From Casuarius casuarius (Eukaryota; Chordata; Aves; Casuariiformes; Casuariidae): a DNA stretch of 64,000 bases. The notes beneath the pieces are model-generated. The model saw only the letters and a list, made by a program, of their open reading frames with translations, was not told the origin of the DNA and searched no databases. Below, piece after piece: positions 10,000 to 22,823 of the stretch (the stretch's first letter is position 1; every line of letters begins with the position of its first letter). The stretch spans positions 8,700,677 to 8,764,676 of the forward strand of contig PTFA01000009.1 of NCBI GenBank assembly GCA_003342895.1, in the 5' to 3' direction. Made by a program: the position numbers and the translations under genes.

Positions 10000-12900
10000 G
10001 GGTGGGTGTAGTGGCTTAATGAACTAAATGATCACGTTAAAAGATCACAGTTGAAATGTTCATTAAACCCTATATTCTGTAAGAAAAATGAGGAGGTATT
10101 TACCAATATGTGCTGTGATATTGTAAAAGTTCATTCCAGCTGGAAGCCTGTGCTTAGAAAATATTAACATCAGTTTGTGCAGTGCATGACAGGATAGTTA
10201 AGCTTTTGTATAGCATGTTTCTACATCTACCATCTAGTATCTAATATGAAATACAAAACATAAGGGAGTCTGAAAGCAGACGCTTTCCAGAGTTTTCAAA
10301 CCTGGAATCCAAAGCACAAAGCCAGAGAGGTGAGAGGTGGCTTTCTTTAAGTAACATCTTAGTGCTTTTATGCAGAAAATGTAATTCAGTTCCGTTTTCA
10401 GGCTGAGGCATTTCATATCTACATTTTCAAGCAATGAACCAGCCACTAAGTCACAGTGCAAGTCTGTAAAGGCATGTTCTCCATTCCTTTGTGAAACTGT
10501 GTCACTAGGAGCAACAGCTTTCAAACCCCATGGTGGGGAAAAAATCCGGGGAGGAGGCACAGTTGCACAACCTCGTGAAAAGAGCATCAAGCTGGGAGGC
10601 ACAGCCCTGCTCTGAGCACTCGGCAGGTGTATGTGCACTTAAGCCAGTGTTCGTTGAATGAGAAATTGGCGTACAGTCTGGAGGTCACGAGTACAGCCCA
10701 GGAGTTGTATTCTCCGTATTACTTATTCATCAGTGTAGGACACCGAGTCTAACAGTCAAATGCTATTGTCAAAAAAAGGGAAGACATTTTGCCTTAAACC
10801 AGTGAAATGAGTACATTTCACATAAATGGAATTTTTTTCTTTTGTCTATGATTTTGCTCTTCATCCTTCTCTCAACACAGCACTATATTATGATCAAATA
10901 TAATTGAATGGTAAATACATTAAAGTTACATTATTTTCCTTTTCTTTATGGCATTTTTAATGATTAAAAAGTTTATATTTCTGATCTTTGTTGTTTCTAA
11001 GGAGCCTAAATGATTAAACTGAAAAGTACAAATTCTAAAAATAGTGAACTAAATTTAATAGAATGAATACCGTATTTCACTGAGACTGATGTTATACGAT
11101 AACATTTTAGAGCTGCTTGTAATACCATTCTCGTGATTTAAGGCATTTCATAAATATGGCAACTTGCTACTCTGTACAGCAGCTGTAAAAAGAAGAAAAG
11201 CAACCAAACATCTGAACTTTCACACCTGAACCAAATTAAACCTAAATCTTTCCACCTTTAGGAAGACGGTCAAATTACATTTTGTTTTTATTGCACTTCC
11301 CCTGATTTAATTTCCAATCTGAATTCATGAAATACCCAAAATATTATGGCTAATCCTCTTTGTTCCTGACTGGATAGAATCTTTGTTTGTGAAATTGCAG
11401 CTCAGTGTTAAGATCAAAAAGGTATGGATACAGATGTGAGAAACTGAAACGCTGTCTTCTCTTCCCCTGAAAAGCAAAGGGCAGGGTAGACATGATAAAA
11501 CATATCATTTCCACACATTCTGTGTCTCCAAGCACAGACTGGTAGTTACAGTAAATGTATCATTGCCTCACCAATGCCTTTCCCTCATCACCGTCATCTT
11601 AAACCTGATGCTTATGTATGGCTCCGCTGGAGCAAAACGGAAACTGAGTGATCTGCACTCCCTCGGCAGCTACAGCAAAGACACAAGCTTGGTCTTTAGG
11701 CTGCCCAGACTGTCCTAGCGGAGCACCGCCACCCCGATCAAGGACTCCGTCCTCTTAGGATAATTTCCTCTCAGTATTTAGTCCTAGTCCTCAGCCTTAA
11801 AATCTCAGCAGGGGGACTGCTGGGGGCCGTAGCTTTTGGGGGTGTGGACATCCATGTGGTGGGCTGAAAACTCAAAAGAATTGTGAACAGGCTTTGTAAC
11901 ATCACCAGTCTTCCCTGGCATGGACTGTCTTAGATCCGCTGCCTTCAGGACGTCGTAAGGGACAGTGAACACCTTTCAGAAATATGAGTGCCTTAACCTG
12001 ACCTCATTGAGATAAGAATAGTGACTTAGAGCTGAAAATTGCCATTTTTGAATATTTATTCTTGAGCCTTTTATTCATACTCTTGAGAAAGGGAGGGGAG
12101 AGAGGAATTTAAAGCTAAGTTAGTCTGATGAAAAGTTCACTGTGTATTTGGAATTTCTGACTTTTCCTGAGTTCAAAAGAGATCATTCTGGAAGAGAACC
12201 AATTTATTTTGTCATATAAGGGAAAAAATGTTAGGCCGCTAAGATTTTATACTCAACTCTTGACTATACCAGTACAGTATCACAGTTATTGGACCAATAC
12301 TGCTCAAGAGCTGGGTTTATTGGAAATGAACTTTCAGTTCCCCTAAAGGCTTTTCAAGCTTTCCAGAAATATGATAAGAGAAAAATATATTACAACATAG
12401 CAGAAGAAAGAAAATGTAGAGGTGAAGCTGGTTAGCGTTGGGTAAATATGAACTGAATGGTCAGTTTAAGAAGTCCTATGGTTAGATTATGTCTAATAGA
12501 TTTGAACACATAAAAAAAACATTTTATACCAACACATTAAATGAGTGATCACAACCCTTATTTTCCTTAGGCTTTCTGCTTCTGATTTCCTATAGGATTT
12601 AGGTCACCATTGTGTTCCATAAACTAAGCTGTGAGCCAGTGTTTTAATTTAGATACCCTTCACACACTGTATTTTGCTACAATTTGGAAAGGGGGAAATA
12701 CCATCCTTCTGATAGGGGCACTTTTTTGTAACATATGTATAAAGTATTTATCCAATTCTTTCAGAATTCGTGAATACTAGGCAGCTGTACCATAAAAGAT
12801 ACAGGAAGCATTTATTGAGACCAATATTATAGCAAATGCTTATTAATCTTTTTGGCATACCTTGGGCTGGTCATATCATTCAAAGAGGGCAACAACTCTC

Positions 12901-15140
12901 CTGTCCTGCTGCAATGGTTTACTTGTATCTGTTTTTTGAGCTGCCAGTTTCTTATTAATGGAGTCACTTTCTCTGGATATGCAATGCAGGCCCATGGTTG
13001 CGAGCCATGTTTTTGCATGTCTGTCAAATACTGACTAGATGAATGATTGCAGCCTGGACTAAGAAGATGTGTTTTTTCTAAATTGATGTCCTTTCTTTTC
13101 TATCTTTAACAATTTACAGTTTTCAGTAATCTAAACTTCCACTAAAATTTTGAATTTAATAATTTAAGTCTAAATTATATACTACAACTTGTACTCTAAT
13201 TGCACTAATGATGTGAATAAGTTTCCTGGTTTAGTTCTTAATTATGGATCGTGTAAGGAAGCAGGCTGCTGTGATAGCTCAGACACAACAGGCTATACAG
13301 AGGATTGTCAAACTTTTTTGAAGTATTTCAGGAAATTACAGATAAAGATGACATTATTTCTGCTGTGGTCCAGGCTATATGGGGAGAGGAGAATGCTACC
13401 ATTAGGATATTATTTGCTCTGTGTTGTTGCCATAGACCACTAAAGGCAGAATATTGCTGATCTAGAGTTTGTTTACCAGAATTTACGTTGGAATGTGATG
13501 TGTGAGAGAAAACCACAATAACATTAATCTAGAGTCAAAGTACCCCGACCCTTTTAAAATACTAATGGCCAATTTGTTCTACATTTTTCTCAAACTTGGA
13601 TTTCTAAGTATCTTCTGACCAGCTCCAAAGAAAACATACAACTTTGCTGATAAAATTAACATTTGGAATTTGTGAGAAAGTAGAAAGGCCACGTTCTCAA
13701 AGCAGGCCCCTTTACATGCAAAGCTCCACGTACTCATGACTGCCCACACAAACCTACAGTCACCTACTATATATAAAGTCATGTATGATAGTTTTGTGGG
13801 TATCCAGAAGCATTTCTCCATCATTCTTGACAATGTGTCATGCCGACTATAATCATCAAATGTAAGAATTATTAGCTCTGCATACACCTAATGTTCTTTC
13901 ACTTAACAGATGGCTTATAAAAATCTCGGAAGACTTACTAGCCTTAAAATGATTGGTACCTCAACTACCTGAACACAGGGCTACGTTTCATCACTTGTGC
14001 TGAGTCTAAGAGCTGGATTATTAACCTAGTTTTTAAAACGTTTTCTGTTCTTTAAACAGCATATGCCACCTATTTTTAGAAAGGTGTATAAACTATATAT
14101 GTAAATTGTACTTTGTGCTTCTGATGACAATTCTTTTTTTCTTTTAATATTAATATCACAAACGTTTGTATAATTTCAGTCACATTGTGTGTTGGATCAG
14201 TGTCACCCATCTGATGCATAAAGACATCCCCTTACACATCTATAAAACTTGTCAGAATTTTAAAAATGTGAATCAGTTTGTGCCTAACTTTCATATGCTC
14301 ATCTTCTTATGTGCCTGTTTGGTTGGATTCCTTCCTTTCCTTCCTTTCCTTTGTTCTTTTTCTTGCCTTCTCTCTTTCTCTTGCTTTTCTTCTTCTCTCC
14401 AACAGTCAAGCAACCTGCTGCTTTATTGTTTTCTTGGTTTGCCATATCTGAAACACTAGTAACTTCTGCACCTATTTGTTTTTCTTTACTAGATTTTAGC
14501 ACCTGTGTGTCTCTTCATAATAACCCCTTTACCAGTGTGTGTGAGTTCTGCAAGTTCTAAAATCCGTTGTGTATTGATCGATTATCTCAAACTGTTCTGG
14601 CCACAAATGAGGCAATGATGTGTTTCATACAAAGAAAGTCACAGCCAAATTAGGTTTTCTAAAAGGTGAATGTGTTCTAAATCATCAGTGTTATTTTTCC
14701 TTCCATGTGCAGGAGCAAGGGAGATAATCAGTAAGTTAGAAAAAATGTCTTGTACTTTAGCAACATTTTCCATGGGATTTAAGTGCATACCACTGATCCC
14801 TAATGAGGTAGAAAGTAATGATGAGTACTAGTTACTTGTATCATCTAGAATCTCAACTGCAATCCAAACTCCAAAATGGCAAGAACTGTCCTTGCAAACT
14901 ACAGGAATTAGGGTTCATGGTTTTTTGCATAATCTGCAGTTGTTCAGCAATTTACATATTGACAGACATGTCCTTTATCAAACACAAATATATACTGAAG
15001 AATAATTCTCCACCAAAATGTGAATAGAAAAAACAAACAAAAGACAGAGTGAAACAGGTCGTGCCATGACTTATGCAAGGACACTTGAGCAAGGAGGTTG
15101 GTAGCAAAGCCAAGGAATGAGCATGCTCTTTCACTTTCTG
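10000..15140. other. Unique AT-rich noncoding DNA
   Basis: No gene can be supported. The largest frame (10234-10638 minus, 134 codons) has no domain I recognise and no codon bias that separates it from its surroundings. A slightly more GC-rich stretch near 11610-11840 contains several CpG dinucleotides but no convincing open frame. The polypyrimidine tract at 14328-14400 is listed separately. Confidence 0.5.
14328..14400 (+). repeat. Polypyrimidine tract with CCTT mirror repeat
   Basis: About 70 bases are almost entirely C/T, built from cctt, ctttt and ttct units with only a few interrupting G residues. The first 19 bases (14328-14346) are a perfect mirror repeat around a central pyrimidine, the classical requirement for an intramolecular triplex (H-DNA). 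The hydrophobic F/L/S-rich frames across it (14166-14459 and 14309-14560 plus) are a by-product of this composition. Confidence 0.85.
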
Positions 15141-15607
15141 AATCACAGAATCACGTAATAGTTGGGTTTGGAAGTGACCTTGGGAGTTTGTCTAGTCCAA
15201 CCCCCGTGCTTAAAGCAGGGTCACCTAGAGCAGGTTTCCCAGGACCGTATCCAGTCAGATTTTGAATATGTCAAGGATGGAGACTCCACAGCCTCTCTGG
15301 GCAACCTGTTCTACTGTTTGGCCACCCTCACAGAAAAAGGTTTCTTCTTATGTTTAAATGGAATTTCCTGTATTTCCATTTGTGCCCATTGCCTGTTGTC
15401 TTGTCACTGGGCATCATGACAAGAGTCTTGCTCCGTCTTCCTTACTTTCTGCCATCAGATGTTTACACACATGGATAGTATCCCCTTGAGCCACAGTCCC
15501 AGCTTTCTCAGCTTCTTTTTGTAGGATAGATGCTCCAGCCCCTTAATTATCTTTGTGTGTGAAGCTGTGAAGCTTTTTGTGAAGCTTTGTCCAACTGACT
15601 TTGCAGT
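15141..15607 (-). mobile_element. CR1 LINE, 5'-truncated 3' fragment
   Basis: This is a second minus-strand CR1. The plus strand begins with aatcacagaatcacgtaata (terminal octamers), then ttgggtttggaagtgacctt, gtctagtccaacccccgtgc, caaggatggagactccacag, tttccatttgtgcccattgc and ctgttgtcttgtcactgggc. Similarity continues through the part antisense to the ORF2 sequence KGLEHLSYKKKLRKLGL and fades near 15590-15607. The ORF2 tail is broken by stops and indels (for example a shortened segment around 15410-15420), so nothing functional is encoded. Near its 5' breakpoint there is a local triplication of tgtgaagct that is not part of the family sequence as I know it. Confidence 0.92.
15558..15586 (+). 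repeat. Local triplication of a 9-mer in CR1 end
   Basis: The 9-mer tgtgaagct occurs at 15558-15566, 15566-15574 (sharing one base) and 15578-15586. It replaces the expected CR1 sequence at the 5' breakpoint of the copy at 15141-15607, so it probably arose at or after insertion by slippage or template switching. Confidence 0.75.
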
Positions 15608-18600
15608 TTTATCATTAAATATCAGTCCTAACTGGGTCTTTAGTTTGAAGGATTTGTGTTTCACAATAGTAATGTAATATTGTATTAATCAGAGGAAAAT
15701 TGTGTATGTCCATAGTGGAACATTAACATTCTCCTTTGGCTCCTGTAATTTTGTGAAGAAAATACTAAGGATTAAAAGAAAGAACGTATTTTTAAAAAGT
15801 TGTCAACAGTCGTGTATCACTTTACCAGAAGATTACGCTTTAGGTAATACTCTTCCTTAATTAAAAGAAAAGCTGTAGTGTAGCATGCATGTCTACAGGG
15901 CTTCTCACGAGGTGGTCAGACTGCTTGTCAGGATGTTGCTCTGCTTACAGTCAATGCTCCCGCATACTAAGGCCATTTTCTGGAGATAGCAGACGCTACT
16001 CTGATTACCCACATGAGAGATGGCTGTGAAAAATAATGTCAGGATTTCTACCTCCAACATTTTGGCTGGTTGCCTGTGACCACCTGTGTTCAGCCCACCC
16101 ACAGAACACAAACCCAATATTCAGGATTAGGTAGAAAATAAATATGCTTTGGAATCACTGAAGATACTTCTCTCCATTAAGTAGTGCCAGATACATACGG
16201 ATTCTTTGTTATTTAGCAATTTTTAACAGAGTTGGGCAACTAAAAATAGAAGCAAAGTGAAGCATATTGGGATCAATCTTCAACTGTTGTAAACTTGCAC
16301 AGTTAATAGGAATCTAATGGACCTGCCCAAATTTATACTGGCCAAAGGTCTGGCTTCCTCTTTATGATCTCATAGCTTACTGTGTATGCCAAAACATGTT
16401 CCAAAAACTCAGCAATCAGTGGACAGGAGCTCAGCTAGGCTGGATCTAATTTTGCTTTTGAATTCAGCCCAGAAATTCCTATTTTTTTCCTCTCCTCCCT
16501 CTCATGATGATCACTAAGGGAGATACTGGAAGAGAGGGATTTCACTATGCCTCTGCCTTTGGCAGTAGAACGCATTATCCACGGAGTGAAGAAGAGCGAA
16601 CATGTCTCAGAAGTGCCTTGCTGAGCTAGTTGTGCTATCCAGTCTTGCAAATCATTAGTAGAGTTCAAGGTAAATACGTTGAGACAGTACTGATACTGTT
16701 GTTTTAACACCCTGTGCATCCACCAGTCACAGACATCAATATTTGCTCCCAAGTGCCTCAATGTTTTCAGGGCTAGCCATGTTTAAACACTTTCTTGTTT
16801 TAAGTGCATTTTCTACTTACCACAGTTTCTTGTGGCAGTTTCTTTCACAGTCTTTACGTCTCCCCTCTTCCCAGGCTGGTTCCTCTGAGCCTTCAATACC
16901 GACCTCTGCTCCCAGTGATCTGGGGCTCTGTTACTCTGTCAAATCTTCTTACTTTGCCTTTGGCTATTTTTAAAAAAGCTGATCAATGCAAAGTATTGAA
17001 TGGAGAACAAAGAGCCACTGTAATCGATATGGCTCTTGGGAGAGGCCTACTAACTGCTGGCAGAAGATCAACAGAGAAACTCCGGGTGTTTGACCCTGTC
17101 TCCAAGCACATTGTATGTCCTGAGCTCTCCAGGCAGCTCCGCAGTTCGGGTGGGCAGGGTGTTTGTCACAGCCAGGGCTGTTGTCGCTGTGGTCACAGTG
17201 ACACAGCTTTGCATCTTGGATCTGGGTCGAAGAGTTTCCGTAATCCTGTTTTTCCCCTGCTCTCCTGCATAAATCAGTTCACCAGACTGGTGCATTCACG
17301 CTCTTTCCCTGAGAAAAAAAGAAGCTTGCTATTAGCACAGACTGCATAAATAATCTAATTTTTTATTTTCCTTCAAAATGAGAAATACAATTCCATGGGT
17401 ATCTTGTAAACTTCTTTTAGTAGACTAGTTTTCTGGCTTCACTTATAAAAGATCTATTGTATTATAATTAATAGAAGAATAACAGCCCAAAAGTAAGATA
17501 TCAAAAGGAAAGTGGTTTTAGTTTGAAGTATATTTATGTAGCTGTAGGTATGCAAAAAGAAAATAGAGGTATGTAAGTTGCTAATAGAGGCTTGTTCACA
17601 TGTGCTGCAGATCTGTGTTGTTATAGTGGGTTCTAATGTTTCTCTGGAGAGATCAATTATTTACTCTATTTACCTATGTTAATGGTGTGTCAATGTAATT
17701 TATGACATCGAAGCACCAAATTGCACGAAAGTGAGGTAATGTACTGTAAGTTGTCTGAAATTGCCGAGTGGAGATACCAGAGATATTATCCACATTTCAA
17801 TTTTAATCTCCGTTCTCTTCTGAGGCACTAATACTCATGGGAATCTCCGGCTTCATCAGTCAGATGTTTCCAGCAATGATCAAGATTGGTATATTAGGTT
17901 TCTGCAATCTGTGCTTTTGAAAGATAAAGGAGCATGTTCTTAGCTTGTGTAAGTTGTTATAAAATTTCTACAGACCTATTCTGTATGGTATCATCCAAAA
18001 AACCCTCTTAAAGGCAAATTATGACCTAGTGTTATGAAGTCAGATTAGTAAATGAACCCCCAAATTTAAACATTCAGAATTTGCTGAAAGCTTAGATCTG
18101 GATCCGAACTCTCTTTCAGGCCTACCTCTATCCAGTTGCAACCCTTACTTGTATTGAACACAATTTTTATTCCAGAATCATTCAGATCACAAGTGTTAGG
18201 AGACAATTTCATTAGAAGCTTGTTTGACTTAAAATTATTGTTGCTTTTCTTAGCTCTGAGCTGTTTCTTGCTCTTTAGTTTAACAAACTTTTCTTTACCT
18301 TGCTTTGGGTGAAAATGCCTTATTTTGGAGTCTGGCCAGCTCAGTGATAGTCAGAATTATTTTTGTGAGCTGTTCATCCTCATGCATTGTGCTTATGCTA
18401 TGTCCAATTCTTAGAAGACAAGTGCATCCCATCATAAAATGCTACAGTACATTTAGTATTCATTGGTGATCATAGTGATGATGGAGGAAAATCAAAGTTT
18501 CAGCAATCACCTTTTCCTTCATCATAAATATGTTCTTATTTATTGTTGGCACTAATATTTATATATTTACTCTTTTTGTTACTGTAGTGCATAGGAACCA

Positions 18601-21600
18601 TTGTCAGAGGCAAGAGTCTTCTTGGCAGCTCTCCCAGACTTTGCCAAGAGAAAATGATTGCAGTTACTCATGCAAGTTTTCACAATTTCTTGACATATCT
18701 CCTTTTTATTTAATATGTCACATTAGAACATTTCATTCAAATTGATGGAAGACTTCCAGTGATTTTTGTTGGTAGTTTTATTTAAAAAATGACATTAAGG
18801 CTCTGGCGGTTTTAAAATAAAACAGAAAAACAAAACTGCTTGTTTAAAAGAAAAAGAAAATCTAGAGTTTTCCAGCCAAATTTGAAGACTTTTACCAAAA
18901 TATAAAAATGAAAAGCTGTATCTTGGAGATTGATTTTTTTCTAACACAGAACAAGTCTTGTTCCCACAAAACATTTTTTTATGTTTGAAAATCAGGAGAT
19001 AGAATAATACTTCAGTGAAAAAGCACAACATCTTTAAAGTGGTAGAATACCAGAAAATTTGAGACAAAATCATGTTTTTGCATGTAAGCTTCGTGTTTTG
19101 GCCCCATTTAAATTTTCCATTAACATGTTTATCACAGAGATTAATCAGTTCCAATCTCTAGTTTCCCTAAACTGAAGAACACAATTACTTGAATGTGAAA
19201 TCTTTTTGTATTTGCATTACTGATTCTTTATTTTTTTCTCATTTCTTTCTTTACAAAATACGTTTAGGCAAAATATCAAAATTGAATTTTAATTATCCAC
19301 ATCTAGGAAATTCAGTTGCCTGTAGTTATGTTTTAGACAAGATATCCAATGTGTTGCAATATCATCAGCATGGAACCAGGGCTAGTCTAGCAGATTAAGT
19401 AATAAGGAATGCTAGGCTTGTTGACTCTGAAGAGGTTACAAGCACAGTCTCTTCTATAGAGAAAAAATTTCTTGTCACTTGAGATCTCAACACTATCCCT
19501 ATATTTATATAATTATAATATTATAAAATTTAATTTATATAACTATATTTAAATAAATTGAGAATACCTGTCTTTTAGAATCAGTAAGAGAGCTTCCTAG
19601 ATGTCTTTAATATTTCCATTCTCAAAGAATGTAATGAATAAAGTTGAATAAGTGTTTTTATAAACTTTCATTGCTGAAAAGATGGACAGGAGAAAATTTG
19701 GCAACACTGATAGCTGTCTCATAATTCATAGCTCTTATTATTCACCAATTCCCAGACAAATTTTAACTAATTAGTTTTGTTTGTTTGTTTATTCTCAGTA
19801 TACATGCTTGACACCCCATTTAATTGCTGCATTTGCCTGCATCTCAATGTGGTACCGACGCAGATTTCCTGTTCTGAAAGGTCCTGCCTGCTTCGTCCTC
19901 TGCACATTACTAACTAAAGCGCTAGGAGAGACGTTAAAAGCCTATGCATTGCGCCTTTGTTGTACCGTCAGTCTGCATATGTGTAATTCACAAATGCGAG
20001 TTGCATCCATGTTTCCAAACATCTCCTTCTATTGTATGTCATAAGATAGGTAGACAGTAATTAAACATTTTAGACAAGAAAAATCAAATCAGCAATGACA
20101 TGCATTTTCAATTCCATGCAAAACAGAAGGTGTTAGTGTCCAATAAATGAATAATGAAAAGGAGTTTGGATAATTTTGGAGGAAAGTGGCATAGGAAAAG
20201 AAGTGAGATTAACAAAGATGCTGCAGGAAATAAAAATAAGTAACCAGAGCACTAAAAAAAATCAAAATATTTTATTTTTAATGTCTGTTACAAACTGTTG
20301 GTATCACAGCAAAGTGTAGATCCACACTTTCTTTCTCTGCATGTCTACATCAGAGTGTGGTGCCTTGAACTAGCAGAAACACGCAGCAGTCTTGTACTTT
20401 CATAACTTGCCATGTATGCTGCCTTTACACTACTAAATAAAAGGGCCAGGTTCGTGCATCATCCCATGGTTGTAATGTTGTGTTAGCATGTTCCCCAGTG
20501 TGATTTTGACTGTAGTACCTATCACCCTCCTGGACATTGTCATTGCTCAGGGGACAGCGCATGGCAGAAGCCATTCCCACAGGCAGTGCAGGGTTTGCAC
20601 CCATGTTTTAAGGGAGAAAAGGATTGAATCCTGTGGGCATGAGCCAAATTGTCCTACGCCCTCAGGCCAGAGCACTGGACTGCCCTTCTGCAAAGGCAAA
20701 CCCTGCCTCGTGACTGGGTCCGCTCGTGCAGTGCTGCCACTGCAGCAGTAAATGCCGCTTATCTTATGAGTGTGGCTCGGCCAGATTCAGCCTCAGTTTA
20801 CTGTGGCCTACTTCTAGCCAGTGCGGCTATTTCTGCTTTGCATTCCCTTTTACCTGTTGTCCTAGGGTTAGCACAGATGCAGCTGGATCAGATTTATCTA
20901 CCCTCTCTTTCTTTCTGTTCTTCAGAGGTGAAATCATATTTGCTTGAAATGCATTGGAGGGACAGTAACTTGCTGTCATCTTTCGTAGAGTACATAACAA
21001 GCCTAGATCTGTGGTCAAGAAAATGAAATGAACTTACTGTGTCTGAATGACCTTCAGGAAAATGAATAACTATTTTGTAAGCTTTTCATGACACCTAATA
21101 TTGAAAGATGATGGGTATTCTATCAAAAAGAAAGTGAATACTTTGTTGTTATCCTCTGCATTTTGCCCCAAATTCTGCTTAGCATCATTATTTAAGATAT
21201 TTAAGGTGCCTAGATCATTTAAGACGTAGTCACCTCTATATTCCCCGACATTGTTTCACTTCTGCCACTCACATTTGTTAGATAAGTGGTGAAATTATGG
21301 ATTCTGCTGGACAGAAAGTAAGATTCTTGTTTATATTACTTGAGCTGAGCGTAATATAATGTCTACAGTTCACTATTATACAACAAACATATGTCTTATA
21401 GCATGATCTGCAGGAAAGTATGTATTTTTTGAATAGGAATGTTTTATCATTACTAGCACCATGCATTCCCAGAAAATTGTTACAACATTCCTGATAGTAA
21501 TACTAAAATTAGATGAATGGGGCCTGACATCAGAACCGACAGAGGAAGTGCTGCATTAATTTCAACTGCTCCTTAGCTGTCCTGTTACCGCCCCCCCACA

Positions 21601-22786
21601 CACATATACAACATATACACACATAAAACCTATAACTGTTTTAAAGAGGGAAGTGTGTGTGCAACACAGGGACAGAAAACAAGAGAATAATGAAACAGTA
21701 GAAATTCCATGCTAACAGAAACTGTCGACCTTAAAACAATGGAAAGAGTCAGCACTAGGAAAGCTACTGTCTGCTATTTGTGCAGAAGGAAAGAGGGAAA
21801 TCAATATTTATTTCTTGGAGAGTGCCAGTCCCAGCATGTGGTATTGATATTTTTAACAGGATAGAAAAGCTTTTCACAACAAACCTTTCACTTTTCCGCC
21901 ATTAGAGAAGATCTGTGCATTAGCTTGAATATTACCTGGTAGCACTGCTCTCATTTAATGTTTTCTTTTGAGAAGTTTTATGTTATTTTTATTGATATTA
22001 CCAGTAAAACTTTTTGTGTTGCTATTGCTGTTTTAATACAAATGAGTAAATAAATGGAAGGCTCCCACTGTTCCACCTCACAGGTGACTGCTTGCCAGCG
22101 AACCCAGTGGTGGCCAGAGGCTGCCGTGGTGAAGTCAGGCTGGCTTGCTCTCGCTGGCCGTAGGAGGCAAAGCCTGCTTCGTCCACAGCAAGGGGCGTAA
22201 AGCCTTTGCTGACTGCAGCGCTTTCTGGTCGGCAACTTTCGTAATTCTCTAATCTCATCGCTGTCTTGCAACCCCCAGAGACACATCCGTGGATTACAGA
22301 GGCACAGCAGGGGATGACTTTCAGTTATTATTCAACCTTGATGCAGCTGGGACCTCTTTAATGACTGCTAGTTTTCTGAACTACAACTCTGAATGGAAGG
22401 AATTCATCTTAAAATGAAATATATCCTGAACTGGTACTCTACCTGCCTCCTAAAAATGAACTGCTATCTGTGTTTCTTTGACTCCAGTTTTCAATGCACT
22501 ATTTGACCTGATTGCTTTCATGTGGCTGCTGTATCTTCACCCAATCACTGCTATGTTGAGAGAGAGGTTAGCGAAAGACTCATTGCCTCTGTTCACAGGA
22601 AGAAAAATAAATGACATCTGTTAAAGAAGTGAAGTAAGTAGGAGAGGACATACTGCTGTAAACCATACTAGAAATAAACTCTTAACTGCTAGAACTAAAT
22701 TTGTACCCACCTTTCCAGAGTAAACTTTTAAAATAGTCAGTGCAAGGTCTTGGGGGGCTGTTTTTCAGGAGGTCACACAAGGAGCA

Positions 22787-22823
22787 AGGGAAGGAGGGAG
22801 GAGGACCAAGGAGGGAGAGGCGG
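22787..22823 (+). repeat. GGA-rich G-cluster
   Basis: Closely spaced runs of two to three G separated by A (gggaaggagggaggagg, then aaggagggagagg) form a purine strand with at least four G-runs within about 37 bases. The run layout is compatible with a G-quadruplex. No repeat family is recognised. Confidence 0.6.

Noticed and set aside
14166..14560. Hydrophobic, membrane-like frames
   Set aside because: The F/L/S-rich translation is a consequence of the polypyrimidine tract.
15162..15419. 85-codon plus-strand frame
   Set aside because: It lies antisense within the CR1 copy at 15141-15607.
16804..17349. 181-codon open frame, the longest outside CR1
   Set aside because: No recognisable domain, overlapping frames on both strands in the same interval, and composition shifting along its length. 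A frame of this size is not unexpected in 64 kb of six-frame sequence.
20649..21026. 125-codon plus-strand frame as an exon
   Set aside because: A second frame (20726-20947) and a minus-strand frame (20827-21018) cover the same bases, and no domain is recognised.
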